Source: Sphaeramia orbicularis (Eukaryota; Chordata; Actinopteri; Kurtiformes; Apogonidae). Taken from it: a DNA stretch of 64,000 bases. The notes under the pieces are model-generated. The model did no database searches and was not told where the DNA came from. It saw only the letters and a list, made by a program, of their open reading frames with translations. This document shows, piece after piece, positions 43,180-56,369 of this stretch. Positions within the stretch are counted from its first letter, which is position 1; every line of letters starts with the position of its first letter. The DNA is taken from assembly GCF_902148855.1 (NCBI RefSeq), contig NC_043960.1, forward strand, positions 44,752,975-44,816,974, given 5' to 3'. The translations under genes and the position numbers were made by a program.

Positions 43180-46100
43180 ACATGTTCATGCAAGCTAGTT
43201 TTGTTTTGTTGCTGCTGTAGAGAACATGGGTGTATGGATGTAAGGATTTTGTGGAAAAAACAGCCAGTCATTATCTTAGAAATGGACAAGCTAAAGTCAA
43301 CAAAGGACGGGCACCCAGCATCAACCAGACTGACTAGAATCCTGTACAAGCACAAAGACATGCACAAATCTTACATACTCAATCTTTATGTTTTTAATTA
43401 CTCATTACTTGTTTTGCTCTTTTGTTTCCAAATCATTTTGACCCATCTGTCTTATACTGACTTATTCCACATGTAACTGTGGCCAACATGAGTTGTTGTC
43501 ATGAAGGCAGAGGTTTTAGAAATTTTATGCAATTTTTAGCACATCTTTTACACAATAACCAAGTAGTACCTTCAGTTAAATTAGGTTTTCAATGAGTAAG
43601 TTGTTAGTTTCAGGAATTTTATGGTGTTATTTTTTTCTGTAATTTATTCTACTTTGTCCTCTTTTCCCAATTCAATCATGGTTAAAGATACATCAGAAAC
43701 TTTTATATTGATGTTTACCGAAGACATTGGAAAACATATTTTTCTGAGTTGGATTTTTTAAATAGTGGCCAGTTATGTCACAATCTCAAAAGTTTAGAAG
43801 GCTGTTTTCAAATCAAATGATCAAATGAAGCAGGATTTATTTCTGAAACAAACACTAGGAATGAGACTAAACAGTAACTATTAACTGAGGTGTAAAAATC
43901 AAGTTTCTTTTTGATGTCAAAGCATATGCACTTTGTGCAAATCTCAGGAGAGGGACATAAAAATTGTCCCCCAGTAGTAGCGTGTCCAATGTAGGTTTTT
44001 GGAGAACCGAAAAAAAAAAAAAATCTAACTGGGTTTTTCCATCCAGTTTATGGGATCTAAATAAGCAGAGTATCTGTTCTTACACAGGTTTCAAGTGTTG
44101 TGACAATGACTCGGTCAAAAATGCTATTGACCGTCAGCTTATGAGCTAATGTACTTTCAAAGTGCCTACTAACTTTCACCAGGGATTATCTTATTTTTGT
44201 AACTGTATTTAACTCTGTTGTCTGCACAGACCATGATTCTTTGATTGAATGCTACTCTTGTGTTAGAAAAAAAATCCAACAGAAGCTTGCAGTACGCGCA
44301 AACATCCTGTTTTACTTCTAGTATCAATTGAAATGATTTTTCACTTTGGGTTTGAAAATCTTCACTTTATTTTGTCAAGTGTTTAGACAACCCTCAGATT
44401 TTCTTGTACTCTCAGTGAACAAATGGTTGTGAATGTTGTTTGCAGACTGATGTTATCAAAGCAATAAGAAAAAAAGGCTTTCAAAATGATCACACTACTA
44501 AATGAAGGGCTTTTCTCAGTGCTGTCATTGTAGAGATCTGCTTACTTTTCACACTCAGATCTATTTTATATTTTGATTGTGATAAAGCTGTGCAATTTGT
44601 ATTCAAAGCCTCTTATTTTCTCTACAGAGCTGCACTTTGTGGTTATTATTTTTTAAATTGTTACAAAGATATTGAATTTGTCAAGTTTACATTGTCCTTA
44701 TTAAAGATTTCACACAGGGACAGATTTTCTATTTTCTCTGTTTGAAGGCTAATTTTTCCTTCATTTGTCCTTCAGATTGTTTTATAAACCGTGTAACTAA
44801 TAGATCTGTTGGACACCTCATAAACACAAATAAAGTGGGAGAGTGATGAAGCCTCCTGCATCCACTAATCTGTGTCGTGTTCAGTGTTTAACACCTCGGA
44901 GCAGCAAGATCAACACATTATCTCTGTGGCATTTCTCTCATTTAGAAATGTACCATTATTAATTTTTATCTATGAGTTTTTATAAATCTACAACAGCAGC
45001 TATGTGAATTCAAAACTGATCAAATTCCAGATTTAGAGGTCCACTGTTTAACATTTAGGGAGTTTAAGTGAATCTAATCCCAAAAATGAATATAATGTTT
45101 TCACTGGTACCTAATTATATGAAAATGACAGTAAGTATGATTTGATAAGCTTTTAATAAACTGTTAACACCTACAAAGGACCACAGAAGCAAACAGGCTA
45201 AATTTTACTGCTTTTTTTTTTTTTTTACCTAGTTTTCAATCAAACACAATGGAGTTGTTGCACTGCTGATACACAGTGATATTCAATTATCAATATAAAT
45301 TGCTTGACGAGAACAAAGACAATGGCCTAAGATTATCTTTCCCCAAATTAGGGTTGTGGGGCTCTTGTAATTGAGTTGACAATTATTTATGTAAAATATA
45401 AAAAAGCTGATTTACAATTGATTTTAGGGTCTGGAGCACAAAAGTTTCGGGAACCACTGGAATAAGAGATTAAACATTTCTAATTCTGATAAATACTTTC
45501 ATTTTAGACAAGTCGCTCTGTTTCTTCACAAAACTGTTGCAAGGGAACAATATATATTTCAGTTCTTGTCAGTAAGTTTTTCGAAGGGTGTGAGTCTGCT
45601 GTGTTTCAGTGAAACGGGATGTGGTTGACTGAGTCTATGAAGTCTAGTGTACTCTAGTGGTGAAATTCCAGGTTACACCTTTGACCTCATCTCACTCACC
45701 CGCGGTGGCCGTAAGGAATATGAAAGTTAGTGTTTGGACCATTTTGGTCTTTTTAATAATGAGGATATTATCTGTGTTAATACACAATAGCGGATTTACC
45801 TCTGCATTTACCTCTACCCTCCGAGCCCCACCGTTTGAACATGTAAATTGTTGAGAGCACTATAATTGCTCTTGCTGTGATTTGAACACCTGTTTCCCAG
45901 AGTGTAGACCCTATCATTACTTGCTGAGCTATCCATCCACATGATTTTGAAGTGCAAATTTATGCGTTCCATGGCTCTTCTATCTTATATTGGAGGAGAG
46001 TCTACTGTGCATGTGCCATTTATGACAAGAGTCTATATGGTAAAGGGAGTTAAGTCTAAAGTCTAATCATGAAGAGACAACTATCTGTTCAAGCAGCGTT

Positions 46101-46440
46101 TGAGTCTGAATTGAAAAACAAACAGGCAGTCACAGAAGGTATGGAATGTATTATTATACAGAGGGAACTATAGAAGTGCATGGACTGAGTATTAAATATG
46201 TTTGAACACAGCCAGTGACTGAGTGAATGACAGAAAGTTGTCAATCATAGGTCTATATCTCTATGTATCCTGTTGTTTCTAATTTTAAATGATTTGGAAT
46301 ACAATGAAATTCAAAGCCATAACTGAGGACAAACTTATTAAAACCAACGTTTTGCTTTGGTTCCAAAAGTGTTCACATTAGTGAGGTTCAATTGTATTCA
46401 TTTTATTAGTGTATGATAATTAAAGAAATATACAGTTTTA
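43180..46440. other. Spacer downstream of fyco1, no gene seen
   Basis: Likely distal fyco1 3' UTR and intergenic sequence. AATAAA-type signals occur, for example near 44828 (AAATAAAGTGGGAG), but none can be assigned. A CGCGGTGG stretch and DR-like TGACCTC near 45680-45710 stand out only by base composition. No exon with family resemblance and no element with clear ends were found. Confidence 0.4.
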
Positions 46441-46449
46441 TGTGATTTG

Positions 46450-46571
46450 GAGTATTTATAATGTTAATTTTGCTTCTCTTTGCCCCCTTGAACCCCCACC
46501 GGGGTTCTGACCCTGGACCCTACCACTCTGCCCCCCCCTGCCCTCCATTTTTTTTCTGGATCCGCCACTGA
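46450..46571 (-). repeat. Single end of a hAT-like element
   Basis: On the minus strand the sequence begins CAGTGGCGGATCCAG followed by a G-rich stretch and CAGAACCCCGGTGGGGGTTC, a start shared by many vertebrate hAT repeats. I could not find the other end or a duplication, so it may be a fragment. Confidence 0.35.
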
Positions 46572-46684
46572 CACATAATGGTCCCAGTAAATGAATTATT
46601 TGACAGTAATTCAACAAAAAGGACAGACATTGAAATACATAAAAGAAAAAGAGAAGAGAGAAGTCCATCAACATGGTTGCACTA

Positions 46685-48159
46685 CATCCCAGATAGCAAA
46701 ATCATTATGGCTTAAATCTGGTGCAAAACTGGCATGCCATTTGGCAAAGTTCTGAACGGATGTATGGGCCCTAAATGGCCCAAAATAGGCAAGCCAAAAT
46801 TAAACCAGAAGGAAGCCAAAATTCACCCAAAACTAATTGCGGACTTCCAAAATATGGCCATAATTGTCCCAGAAAAGCCCCAAATCCCCATAATCCAGCC
46901 AAAAAGTAGCCAAAACTGATGCAAAGAGAGGCCAAAAGGAGGCCAAAATTCACCCAAAATTTGTGTTGATCACACTTTTAAAATGAAGTGGGGTTTTCTC
47001 TGGGTAGAAATTCCTGCTCTTTGCGCAGTGTTTTGGCTTTACAGAAATATGCCAAAACACAACCAAAACACATCCATATATGGAATAAGATGTTGCCGCT
47101 CTTTAGTCAGTCTTCTGTCTTGCCGTAAACATGCCATACCATCCCTATACTTGACCCCGCTCTTTGCTCAGTCTTTTGGTTAACCACACATATACCATAA
47201 CTCAGCCATATACCGCTGGTGCCTCCATATCTACACTGAACAAAAATATAAACGCACCACTTTTGTTTTTGCTCCCATTTTTCATGAGCTGAACTCAAAG
47301 ATCTAAAACTTTTTCCATGTACACAAAAGGCCTGTTTCTCTCAAATATTGTTCATAAATTTGTCTAAATCTGTGTTAGTGAGCACTTCTCCTTTGTCCTT
47401 TGCTGAGATAATCCATCCACCTCACAGGTGTGGCATATCAAGATGCTGATTAGACAGCGAGATTATTGCACAGGTGTGATTTAGGGTGGCCACAATAAAA
47501 GGCCACTCTAAAATGTGCAGTTTTACTGTTTTGGGTGGTCCAGGGGGGTCAGAAAAGCAGTCAGTATTTGGTGTGACCACCATTTTCCTCACACAGTCTT
47601 CTTCATGAATTCTCTGAAACAGCTTTGGAGATGGCTTATGGCAGAGAAATGAACATTCAATTCACAGGCAAAAGCTCTGGTGGAGATTCCTGAAGTCAGC
47701 ATGCCAATTGCATATTCCCTCAAAACTTGTGACATCTGTGGTATTGTGCTGTGTGATAAAACTGCACATTTTGGAGTGGCCTTTTATTGTGGCCAGCCTA
47801 AGGCACACCTGTGCAAAAATCATGCTGTCTAATCAGCATCTTGATATGCCACACCTGTGAGGTGGATGGATTATCTCAGCAAAGAAGAAGTGTTCACTAA
47901 CACAAATTTAGACAGATTTGTGAGCAATATTTGAGAGAAATAAACCTTGTGTGTACACAGAAAAAGTTTTAGATCTTTGAGTTCACCTCATGAAAAATGG
48001 GAGCAAAAACAAAAGTGGTGCGTTTATATTTTTGTTCAGTGTATTATGGATAACCTTCATCATACCACAGTAAAGCCAAAGGCTTTCATGATGCCAAAAG
48101 AAAGCTAAAAAGGCCAAATGTGTGCCATAATACTGCCAAAATATTTGCTATCTGGGATG
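46685..48159. mobile_element. Element with CCCAGATAGCAAA inverted ends, carrying a nested MITE
   Basis: CATCCCAGATAGCAAA at 46685-46700 and TTTGCTATCTGGGATG at 48144-48159 are perfect inverted 16-mers. Between them and the nested element the sequence is full of GCCAAAA / CCAAAA units spaced irregularly (46780-46960, 48070-48145). CACTA precedes the left end, which could hint at a CACTA/EnSpm element, but the right side has no clear TAGTG. Without the nested MITE the carrier would be about 665 bases. Confidence 0.6.
47234..48041. mobile_element. Tc1-like long-TIR element nested in the previous one
   Basis: TA flanks at 47232-47233 and 48042-48043. Ends CACTGAACAAAAATATAAAC and the inverted GTTTATATTTTTGTTCAGTG continue as arms of more than 200 bases with few changes (GATAATCCATCCACCTCACA / TGTGAGGTGGATGGATTATC). 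The centre (about 47560-47740) looks like a piece of a Tc1 element. No open transposase. The close match of the arms indicates recent insertion. Confidence 0.88.
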
Positions 48160-48993
48160 ATGGACTCCACAGGCATAAACGGTGATATAAGGTAACAAAA
48201 ACACATTTCATTAGCCTCATAGCATACTTGTCTAAGTCATATTTTTGGCCAAATTGTGATATCTGCATAAAATGAAGCTTCAGTGTCAGGAGAGTGAAGT
48301 TAGATGTCACCTTGAAGCTAACGATTTGGATGGTCTCGGTTCCATGTTATCGTACACTAATAAACGCAGTTGTGTTCTCCACACAGACTGCTGATGAGCT
48401 GAGGTGTCTCAAAACTGAGACACAAAGTGAGACCTAGTGTATGAGTGTTTCTAACAGACTGTGGGTGACATTCATGGGCTAATGTTTGAGGAAAACACAT
48501 GAATTGTATCCGTGTCTCCTGTCATACTTCCCACACATCTTCCTAAAATAAGTCCAATTTAGTAACGAGTGTTTAGCGACACGGTGCGGTGGTTCCTGAG
48601 TGGAAGACATCCCAGTTGTGAAACTGGTGTTCAGTTAAAGCCTGTGTGCTCCTTCAGATTAAAAGTCCTATGTCGCCACATTAATGCTGGACTTTGCTCA
48701 GTAGACCGTATGTTCCCTCCGCGGTGTCATGAACAGTGACGCTTTTCGTCTCTTTGTTGACCGTAGAAAAATAATATAATACTTTATTTACGCAAAATCA
48801 GACCAGTTTGTTTACTCCTAGTTGTAAGTGGTGATTTTATTTTGAAAACCCGCCCCGGCATTCTTCTATTGTAGCTGAGTGGAGGCTGTGAGTGGGTTTG
48901 ATTCAGTGTTCGGAGAGGAGAGGGGGACTCCGCATCCTGATGGAGGGGGACTAGGTCCAGTCTGACTGACAACAGCTCTGCTGAACAGACAAC

Positions 48994-49047
48994 ATGCCCC
49001 GGCTCCATCTCACACGGATGTTTCTCCCACTGTGTTTGGCTCCCACT
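48994..49047 (+). CDS. First coding exon of an unidentified secretory or membrane protein
   Basis: ATG at 48994 opens MPRLHLTRMFLPLCLAPT, a short basic start and hydrophobic core as in a signal peptide, and stops exactly at a consensus donor (ACT|GTGAGT) in phase 0. The region upstream (48840-48990) has relatively more G+C and no in-frame ATG that I favour, fitting a promoter-near first exon. Candidates for further exons are 57336-57372 and 63974 onward. I do not recognise the family; a chance frame is possible. Confidence 0.45.
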
Positions 49048-49842
49048 GTGAGTAATTCACTTTTTCCCATTTGTTAAAGAAGGAATTTTTCCACGCAGAA
49101 ACTTCAGGCTTTTGTGTTGAGTGTGTTTGAGTTGTTTGTTGACATCAGTTTAGATGAATTTGCTGAAGCTGAGATTCACAGGCTTATTGTCTTTTTCTCT
49201 TCTTTCTTCTGATCTTATTATTTATTATATTGATACTGTATGGGCTCTGGTTAAAACCAGGCATACTCTGGTAGTTGACTGATTGATTTGATTGTTTTTC
49301 CCCTGTAAGTGGCTTTGGAAAAAAGCGTCTGCCAAATGCATAAATGTAAATGTAAATGTAGTTGTGTTAATGCTTTTGTCTCATTTATTTTCAGCCAAAG
49401 CTCCTCTATAATAATATTGGATGCAGCTGTTTTATTCTTACAACAGGTTGCCTTCTATTAAATACATGTTGCATTGAAAAACGCGCTGCAGAAGCTGAGG
49501 CTTTTTAATTTATCAATCAAAATAACTGAATGTAGGGGAGACCGGGTATGGTTGTAACATGGGGTGAGAATCAGTGAGGAATCCTATGGTCACATGACAG
49601 ATGTCAGCCTTCTAATAACACACATGCAGATGCAGTACAGAGAAAAAAAAACAAAACTACTTATAATGCCAAAGAATGTGCTCTAACCTCATACTTAAAT
49701 AGTTTACATAAAATCATTTGATTTGATTGTAGATCACATTGTAGTGTCAAGAAAAATGTGATGTGTTCTACCTGTTCATGTGAAACCACCATGCTAATAC
49801 AGTAGCTGGAGCTGGGTGATATGTCCAAAAAACTGAATCTTA

Positions 49843-49874
<32 letters not shown>

Positions 49875-52657
49875 TGTAATGGGTGATTCATGAATTAAAT
49901 TTCTGGCTACATGAACCAAGGATAAAAATTTGTTAAAAAACCTACTTACTTTGCTAAAAATATATTTTGTATCTAACTGAGAAATATATTTATAATTAAT
50001 ATATTACAAAAAGCCAACTGGTTGAATTTAGATTTTTTTTGTCAAATTAGAAAGAGATGCATAGGAATAATCTTGATAGAGATGGGGTGAGTTGTAACAA
50101 ATCTCTGTCATAATAATATAATTTTAAAAAGAATCCATCCAGGTTTTTAGAGTTAATTCCACATTTATTAATTTACTACTGTGATTCAGATGTATTTATT
50201 GAGGTATTAATTACTTTAACTACAATGTTTAGTTTTCCAGTTATTAATCCTCAAATAAAATGAAAGATAATTTTAAAAGACAGTTCATTTCACACATAGA
50301 GTTAGGTATCGAGATGTTGGATTGGAGGATGCACACCAATCCTCTGATCATTATCTGATATCTGGAGTTGTCAGATTATTCAAGTTATCTTGTAAACAGG
50401 ATAGTCTGTTGTGTTTTATCAGATAACAGCAGTAATCTGGATTTCTCCTCAATACTCCCATGTCTTGTTGCATGTATTCAGGTCAATCTGATTTATTTTG
50501 TTCTTTTACATCTGCGCATGTGTAAACAATTAATATAGTAGAAAACAGAAGTTACGTAGTCAAACATGGTAGACAACAGGAAGTTTGAGTCTACCATCAC
50601 TATGTACGTACATACTCCAAAGGAAATGTGATAATGGACCAAGCGTCTAAACCAAGGTTTATCAATTATTACATTTCTTAAGTGAATGGAAACACGTCAG
50701 ATCTGATTATTACAATTATCTGTTAAATTGGATAAAAAAAACAAAAAAAAACCCACCCCACCCACCCCACCCCTCACCGTCCCACTCCTGGTCCTACAAA
50801 ATACACTTAATGATAGTGATGAAAAATACCAAAGTACTCATAAAACAAAAGAGGTCAAATTAAAAAAAAAAAAAAAAAAAGAAAAGAAAAAAGAAAAGAA
50901 AATAATAGAGGCAAAGAAAAGAAAAACAGCCTAGCAATAGACAAATCTGCTCATTCACAATTACGTCCTACACACAAGATATGGACATGTAGTGTTGTTA
51001 ATATTATTAGAGAGTACACAAGTATATATAGCACACCACACAGGGGAAACAAAGGTGTGTATGGGAAAACTGCACTAAAAGCTTTTTTTTTTTTTTTGTA
51101 GTTTAGAGTGTTTAATTGAATTTTTACGGTCATGTCAAGGGGTTCATTAATTTTTTAAAATTTTTAATGACATATATTTGTTATCCAGGCATAAGGTGGG
51201 GCTGAACAATTTATTAAGACCTATTAGTGAAATCGCACTATGACCATATTTTCTTGAAGAAACTATAAATGAAGTATAGTGGCTTTAAAGAAATGCTTTC
51301 ATATGATGTTCTCCAAGCATAAATGATCATACTTACCAAAACTGTGATTAGCAGTAGTTTCTTTTATTTCTACACCATTTTTTACAGCATATTATGATAT
51401 TGCCTCTGTTTTTGCTTCTTTTACTTGACTATTCCAACACATGTCCAACAAAGGAACAGCATCGATCTGACATTAACTCTAAACATTTGTGACATTCATG
51501 CAGGAGGCTGATCTGGTGTGAGCTGCAGTCAACTGGCTATTGAGTTACAGGTGCTGTAGCAAAAAGTGTTACATCCACACCCAGTCTCCCCTTAAAGGCA
51601 ATATTTCGCTGCTCTGTTTGACATGATGTGACACAAGGTAGCAGATATTTATATATAGCCTTTTCCGCCTTTATTTATGGCTACTTGTGTGTCTGTATAC
51701 TACCTCTGTATTCATGTAATGTGATCCATTTACATGTGGTGAAAGACAAACGTGTTATATTTGTAGAAGACTCCCTCGTTCAGTAAACAGGGAACAGCAG
51801 TAGTATATCAGTGTGATGGATGCGATGATTGAGGCTTCATACTGTGGAAGTGAAGCAATTTGCTGATTACTCTATTGACAGATAATTCATCACCACGGTT
51901 TTAAATATCCACCTAATTGTTTGTCACTTTTGTCAAGGCATAAATATCAACTACTCACAAGTTCCAACTTCCACTTTAGTTAATAAAATGACTCTTTTAG
52001 GATTCTCAAAATGCACTGATATCATTATATAAGCAGTATTTTGGCTATTTTTTGCTTTCTTTTCTTTCTTTTGATTCGCTCAATTACATAAACGTAAATG
52101 ACTTCATGTTACTGAGTACAGCGATTGTGTAATTTGTTTTGGCCTCTGAGTGGTGAAGCAAGACACAAGGTTGAACTGTACACATTCACACCTCAACACT
52201 GGCATATGCTTTTTTTTTTTCAATCAACAGCTTTCCAAGGTTATTATTACATGACCGCCTCACTAATTTCCACAACAGAATAGAAATATGAGAAGCAGGC
52301 AAACGGGTGGTATGATGATCAGCGTGGAAGTGAGAGAATGGGGAAGAGGGCAGACACTCATAACTGTGTTGCTCTTCATTCTATTCTCTTTATCAGCTCA
52401 GGACTGCAGAGAATTCTGATGAATTCCATTAAAAAAACCAAAACAAAACACCCATACACACATGCACACATAGAAACCACAGTCACAAAAAACAAGTCAA
52501 CTAATAGTGCATGACTGGTCTCTTTAGAACATGAAAGAGAGAAAGAAATAAGTACTAGGATGGAAAAGACTAAAATAGCCTGGTAGCTTGTGGTAAAAAT
52601 GAGTAAAGTGTTGGATCTATCTTGCAGAGCCGTCTCATTTATGTTCATATTGTTTAA
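49048..52657. other. Probable long first intron, simple repeats only
   Basis: No exon recognised. It holds AT-rich unique sequence, a poly-T run at 49847-49872, a CCCACCCC tract and an A/AAAG-rich tract at 50730-50920. The lysine-rich open frame at 50728-50934 is a product of these tracts. Confidence 0.4.
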
Positions 52658-53259
52658 AGGGGTCATAGTTTGCTAAACCCACTTTTATTAGTCTTTGGTT
52701 CATTTATTTGTGTATTTGGAGACTGTAATAGTTCATAAAGTTTGAATTTGAACCCTCCAGGTGCTGCAAAGCTATCTTCATATTCATTCTTGCAAAAATT
52801 GAGTGGATTTCTACAACCCGTTTCAATACCTGCTTAATTTGTTAAGTTTTATAACTAGTTACATCGTGACATTTGCACAAATAAGGTCAAGACTTCCGAT
52901 GAACATTTCTCTGAGTACGCCATAGTTGTTTAGCAGCAGCAGCGGTTGTAGTCCATACTGAAAATACGTCCAAACTTTGAAACGATTAATAAAATGTTCA
53001 GTTGTTGGTTGAATGGGACAGAACAGCACAGTCAACAACCTGGAGGGGGTGGGGCGTTAAGTGGCTCATTTGCATTTAAAGGGCCAGCGCTCAAAACGAC
53101 CTTTCTGGTGTCATTACTCAGAAATAGGGTTAAAGATGGACCTGTGGAGTTGAATTAATGAAGAATTCAGACCCAAACATAGCATTTACAGTTCATGTAG
53201 ACCACAGGGAAATGTTTTAAAATGCATGATTCCATTTAAAAAAGCAAAATATCACTCCT
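52658..53259. mobile_element. TTAA-flanked MITE with AGGGGTCATA ends
   Basis: TTAA at 52654-52657 and 53260-53263. The left end AGGGGTCATAGTTTGCT is mirrored imperfectly by the right end AGCAAAATATCACTCCT. 602 bases with no coding. Same target rule as the elements at 3974, 8199 and 29349 but different ends. Confidence 0.65.
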
Positions 53260-53355
53260 TTAAGAGTGTTTTTTTTAACCTAGTTTTACATTTTGAGAGG
53301 GAATCGATGAATGTCTTTACAAGCAGTCACTTGCACTTTTACAGCTCCAACTGAA

Positions 53356-54830
53356 TTTTTTTTTTTTTTTTTGTACTTTATTTTTTATTGTTTTCATATA
53401 AAATACAAAACAAAAGAGAAACACGGTCACAGGTCACAGGTACATTCACACATTTACAGACTGTTTACTGTCCACAGATTGAATGAAAAAGTCCCATTTT
53501 TTCCAGTACTTTACACCCTTATGCTGTTGTAGGCGGAGATTGTATGTCATCATTTCCATTAAATGGATTTGGTTGACAATTTTTATCACCAAAGAAATTG
53601 AGGGAGGGTCCTTTTTAAGCCAGTATTTGGTGATGGCTTTTTTGCCTGCGGCAAGCAGTATTCTAAATAAATATATGTCTCTTTCCTGTAATTCCTCTGG
53701 GGGAATGCTAAAAAACAAAGTAGCCAATGACATATCAAAATGAACACCAAAAACTGAATACATCAACTTAATCATCTCTCCCCAAAAGCCAACAATACCA
53801 GGACAGGACCAGAATACATGTACTTGATCTGCCTCGAGTGAACCGCACTCCCTCCAGCAGGAAAAATGAACTCCAGAAGAATGTGATTTTCGTGCAAGTG
53901 TAATAAAGAAACGGACCAGACATTTCCAACAAAAATCCCTCCATGATAGTGAATTTGTAGTACAGTTTTGAGACTTCCACCCCTCTGACCATATCTCATT
54001 TGGTATTTCCTCTTGCAGGTCCCTCTCCCATTGTTTTTTTGCGTGAAAATATATCTCATTGTCTTTTGAATTCAAAGCTGTATAAATTTTACCAGTGATG
54101 TTTTTGTTACTGGAACCTTTATAGGCTTCTACCAGTATTTGAATTAGATGAGAGGGAGTCTGTGTCATAGAACATTGAATTTCCTTTGCAAAGTAATCAC
54201 GGAGTTGGAGGTATCTGAAAAAATCATGTTTACCAAGTCCAAATTTGAGAGAAAGATTTTGAAAACTGTCCATCTGTCCTTTTGAAAGTATCCTGCAGAA
54301 AGCAGTTAGACCATGTTTAGACCACTGTCTAAATCTGTAGTCATGTAGTGCAGGTTGAAGTGCGGGTCACTCACAGGCCAGTTTAGGATCCTAATTTGTT
54401 TATGAAGACCAAATGTCTTGACCACTTGTAACCAAATTTTAATTGAGTTACATACACATAAATTGTCCAACTGTAGGGCTGCTCTAGCGCAGTCCAGACA
54501 GCCAAGAATTGAAGGTAATGGAACTTCAGTGGAGGAAAACTCCATGCCTTTCCATTTGGCTGTATAGGACTCACTACACCAAAGTACTAGTGATCTTACT
54601 TGGGCTGCGATGTAATAATGTTTAAGGCAAGGTAAAGCCATGCCTCCTCTGTCCCTCGGCAACTGTAAGACAGAGAGCTTTATACGTGGTCTTTTTGTTC
54701 CCCAAACAAATCTAGAAATATGCTTGTCCCATTCTCTGAATTGTTTCACAACTGAATTATTTTTATACAGTGGACTAAGGCTGAGCAAGCCGCACAAAAG
54801 GTCATGTGACCATCTTTTGAGTTAGAATCA
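53356..54830 (-). mobile_element. 5'-truncated L1-type LINE
   Basis: A poly-A end on the minus strand (T-run at 53357-53373) is preceded by the C-terminal part of an L1-type ORF2 in two large open pieces: 54797-54306 (KRPRIKLSVLQLPRDRGGMA, then ALPCLKHYYIAAQVRSLVLW) and 54273-53446 (HVFWSCPGIVGFWGEMIKLM). 'P.IK...L..P...GG.ALP....YY.AAQ....W' and 'H.FW.C' are typical of fish L1 (Swimmer/Tx1-like). The two pieces differ in frame, with a stop between 54306 and 54273, so one small indel separates otherwise clean reading, which implies modest age. The 5' part with the polymerase motifs is absent. Confidence 0.85.
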
Positions 54831-55309
54831 CTTTCCATGATCTGAATCACAATTTTCTCAACTCTTAATAAGTATAGGTGATTTACAACCAAATCGTAAG
54901 TTTTCCTCTAGTTTTGTCTGGTTTCTGGAGGCTTATTCTGTGTGCGATGGATTCTTATATTTGTTATATTCAGGTGAACTAAGTTGAGCCACTGGAGTTT
55001 TATGCTTTTCAACTCTATAAAGTAACCCTAAAGCATCTGTAAATCACACTCGCTGCATGTCGGTGTTTAGAAGCTCAGGCTCCAGTTGATGGATTTGCAG
55101 TAATTCTTCATCTATTATTTCTTCCTCAGCGAAACACTTTACACCACCTCTGCAAGTGAACACGGTATAACACACACATTTAAGTGCAGTACAGTACTAC
55201 AACACTCTTTGTAAAAGACTGTAATTTCACAAGCTGAATATTTAAAACTAGTGTTACCGCTGTAGAAACATTTTTGACGGTGGGCTTGTTTATTAGTTCA
55301 CTGGGGTAC

Positions 55310-55812
55310 TGAGGTACTGTCTCTGTCGTTGTCTTTGCCGTTGTCTTTGTCATTGTCTTAATTATTGACTTCATTAGCAACATCTTCTCCTACAAAATTA
55401 TTGGTCGGATTCGTTTAGAATTTTATCTGTAGCTTCCTTGGGACAATGTCTACAACATTTGTTTGCAGTTTTTAGAAATTTAGATTTTTGATATTTTTAT
55501 GACATTTTTAAATATTAAAAATTTACTGTTACTTATAATGGGCCATATTTTAATGGCTTATAACATGGAAATGGTTACAGATATCAATATAGTTACTATT
55601 AATTGATAGGAAGTCACATATGGGCTTTCATTTAATTAGTTGAATTATCCTTCAGTGAAAGTAATGCCCACTTCTATTGGGAGGTTGATCTCCTGCATCA
55701 ACACCACAGGACTCTAACCTAGCGGCTGAACCTGACAACCTCAGAAATTCAACTTAGTATTGATTATCGATAGAACATTCTGGTGAGATAGTGGGACATT
55801 GGTCCTATTATT
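55310..55812 (+). repeat. Interspersed repeat, copy C, joined directly to copy E
   Basis: It has the same blocks as 24785-25262 (GGCTTATAACATGGAAATGG, AGATATCAATATAGTTACTA, GGTTGATCTCCTGCATCAAC) ending GGTCCTATTA, where it passes straight into the second family at 55812. A GTCTTTGTCATTGTCTT stretch leads into it. Confidence 0.65.
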
Positions 55813-56330
55813 ACCCCACCCCCTGAAGGGGAGGCAAGGGGTATTGTTTTTGGTTCGGTTCGTTTGGTAGTTAACACTCTAGCAGCAAAACTCTTGGTTG
55901 AATTCATACCAAATTGGGTTTATAGATTGCCAGTGACCCAGAATAGATCTGATTACATTTTGGGAACACTAGGTCAAAGTTCAAATTTTCTATGAATTTT
56001 TAAAATCTTTTTTTTTTTAAATTTACTTATAATGGCGAAATTTGAATTGTCTGTAGCGGCAAAACTATTGGTTGAATTAATAACAAATTGGGTTTATAGA
56101 TTGCCAGTGACCCAGAACAGATCTGGTTACAATTTTTAAAATCTTTGTTCTTCTCTCATTTACTTATAATGGGAAATTTCAAATGTCTATAAAAAACATC
56201 AATTTTGTTTCAATGTACAATTTACAAACTTGGCACATATATGGAGTCTATTAATATGCTGACATCAGCACATGCATAGACATGATGACATCAGCTGGAT
56301 CGTTGCCAAAACAGACAGTTTCCGTCCTAT
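55812..56330 (+). repeat. Interspersed repeat, copy E (pairs with 6470-6900)
   Basis: It starts TTACCCCACCCCCTGAAGGG, then GGGGTATTGTTTTTGGTTCG, then two tandem rounds of GGTTGAATTCATACCAAATT / GGTTTATAGATTGCCAGTGA, and ends with a CATAGACATGATGACATCAG block. The doubled middle is not present at 6470-6900. Confidence 0.6.
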
Positions 56331-56369
56331 AATTTTGTCCTTATAATAAGGGGGGTATGGGGCAGTGTG

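Noticed and set aside
50728-50934. Lysine-rich 68-codon frame
   Set aside because: Produced by A-rich simple sequence; no exon signals.
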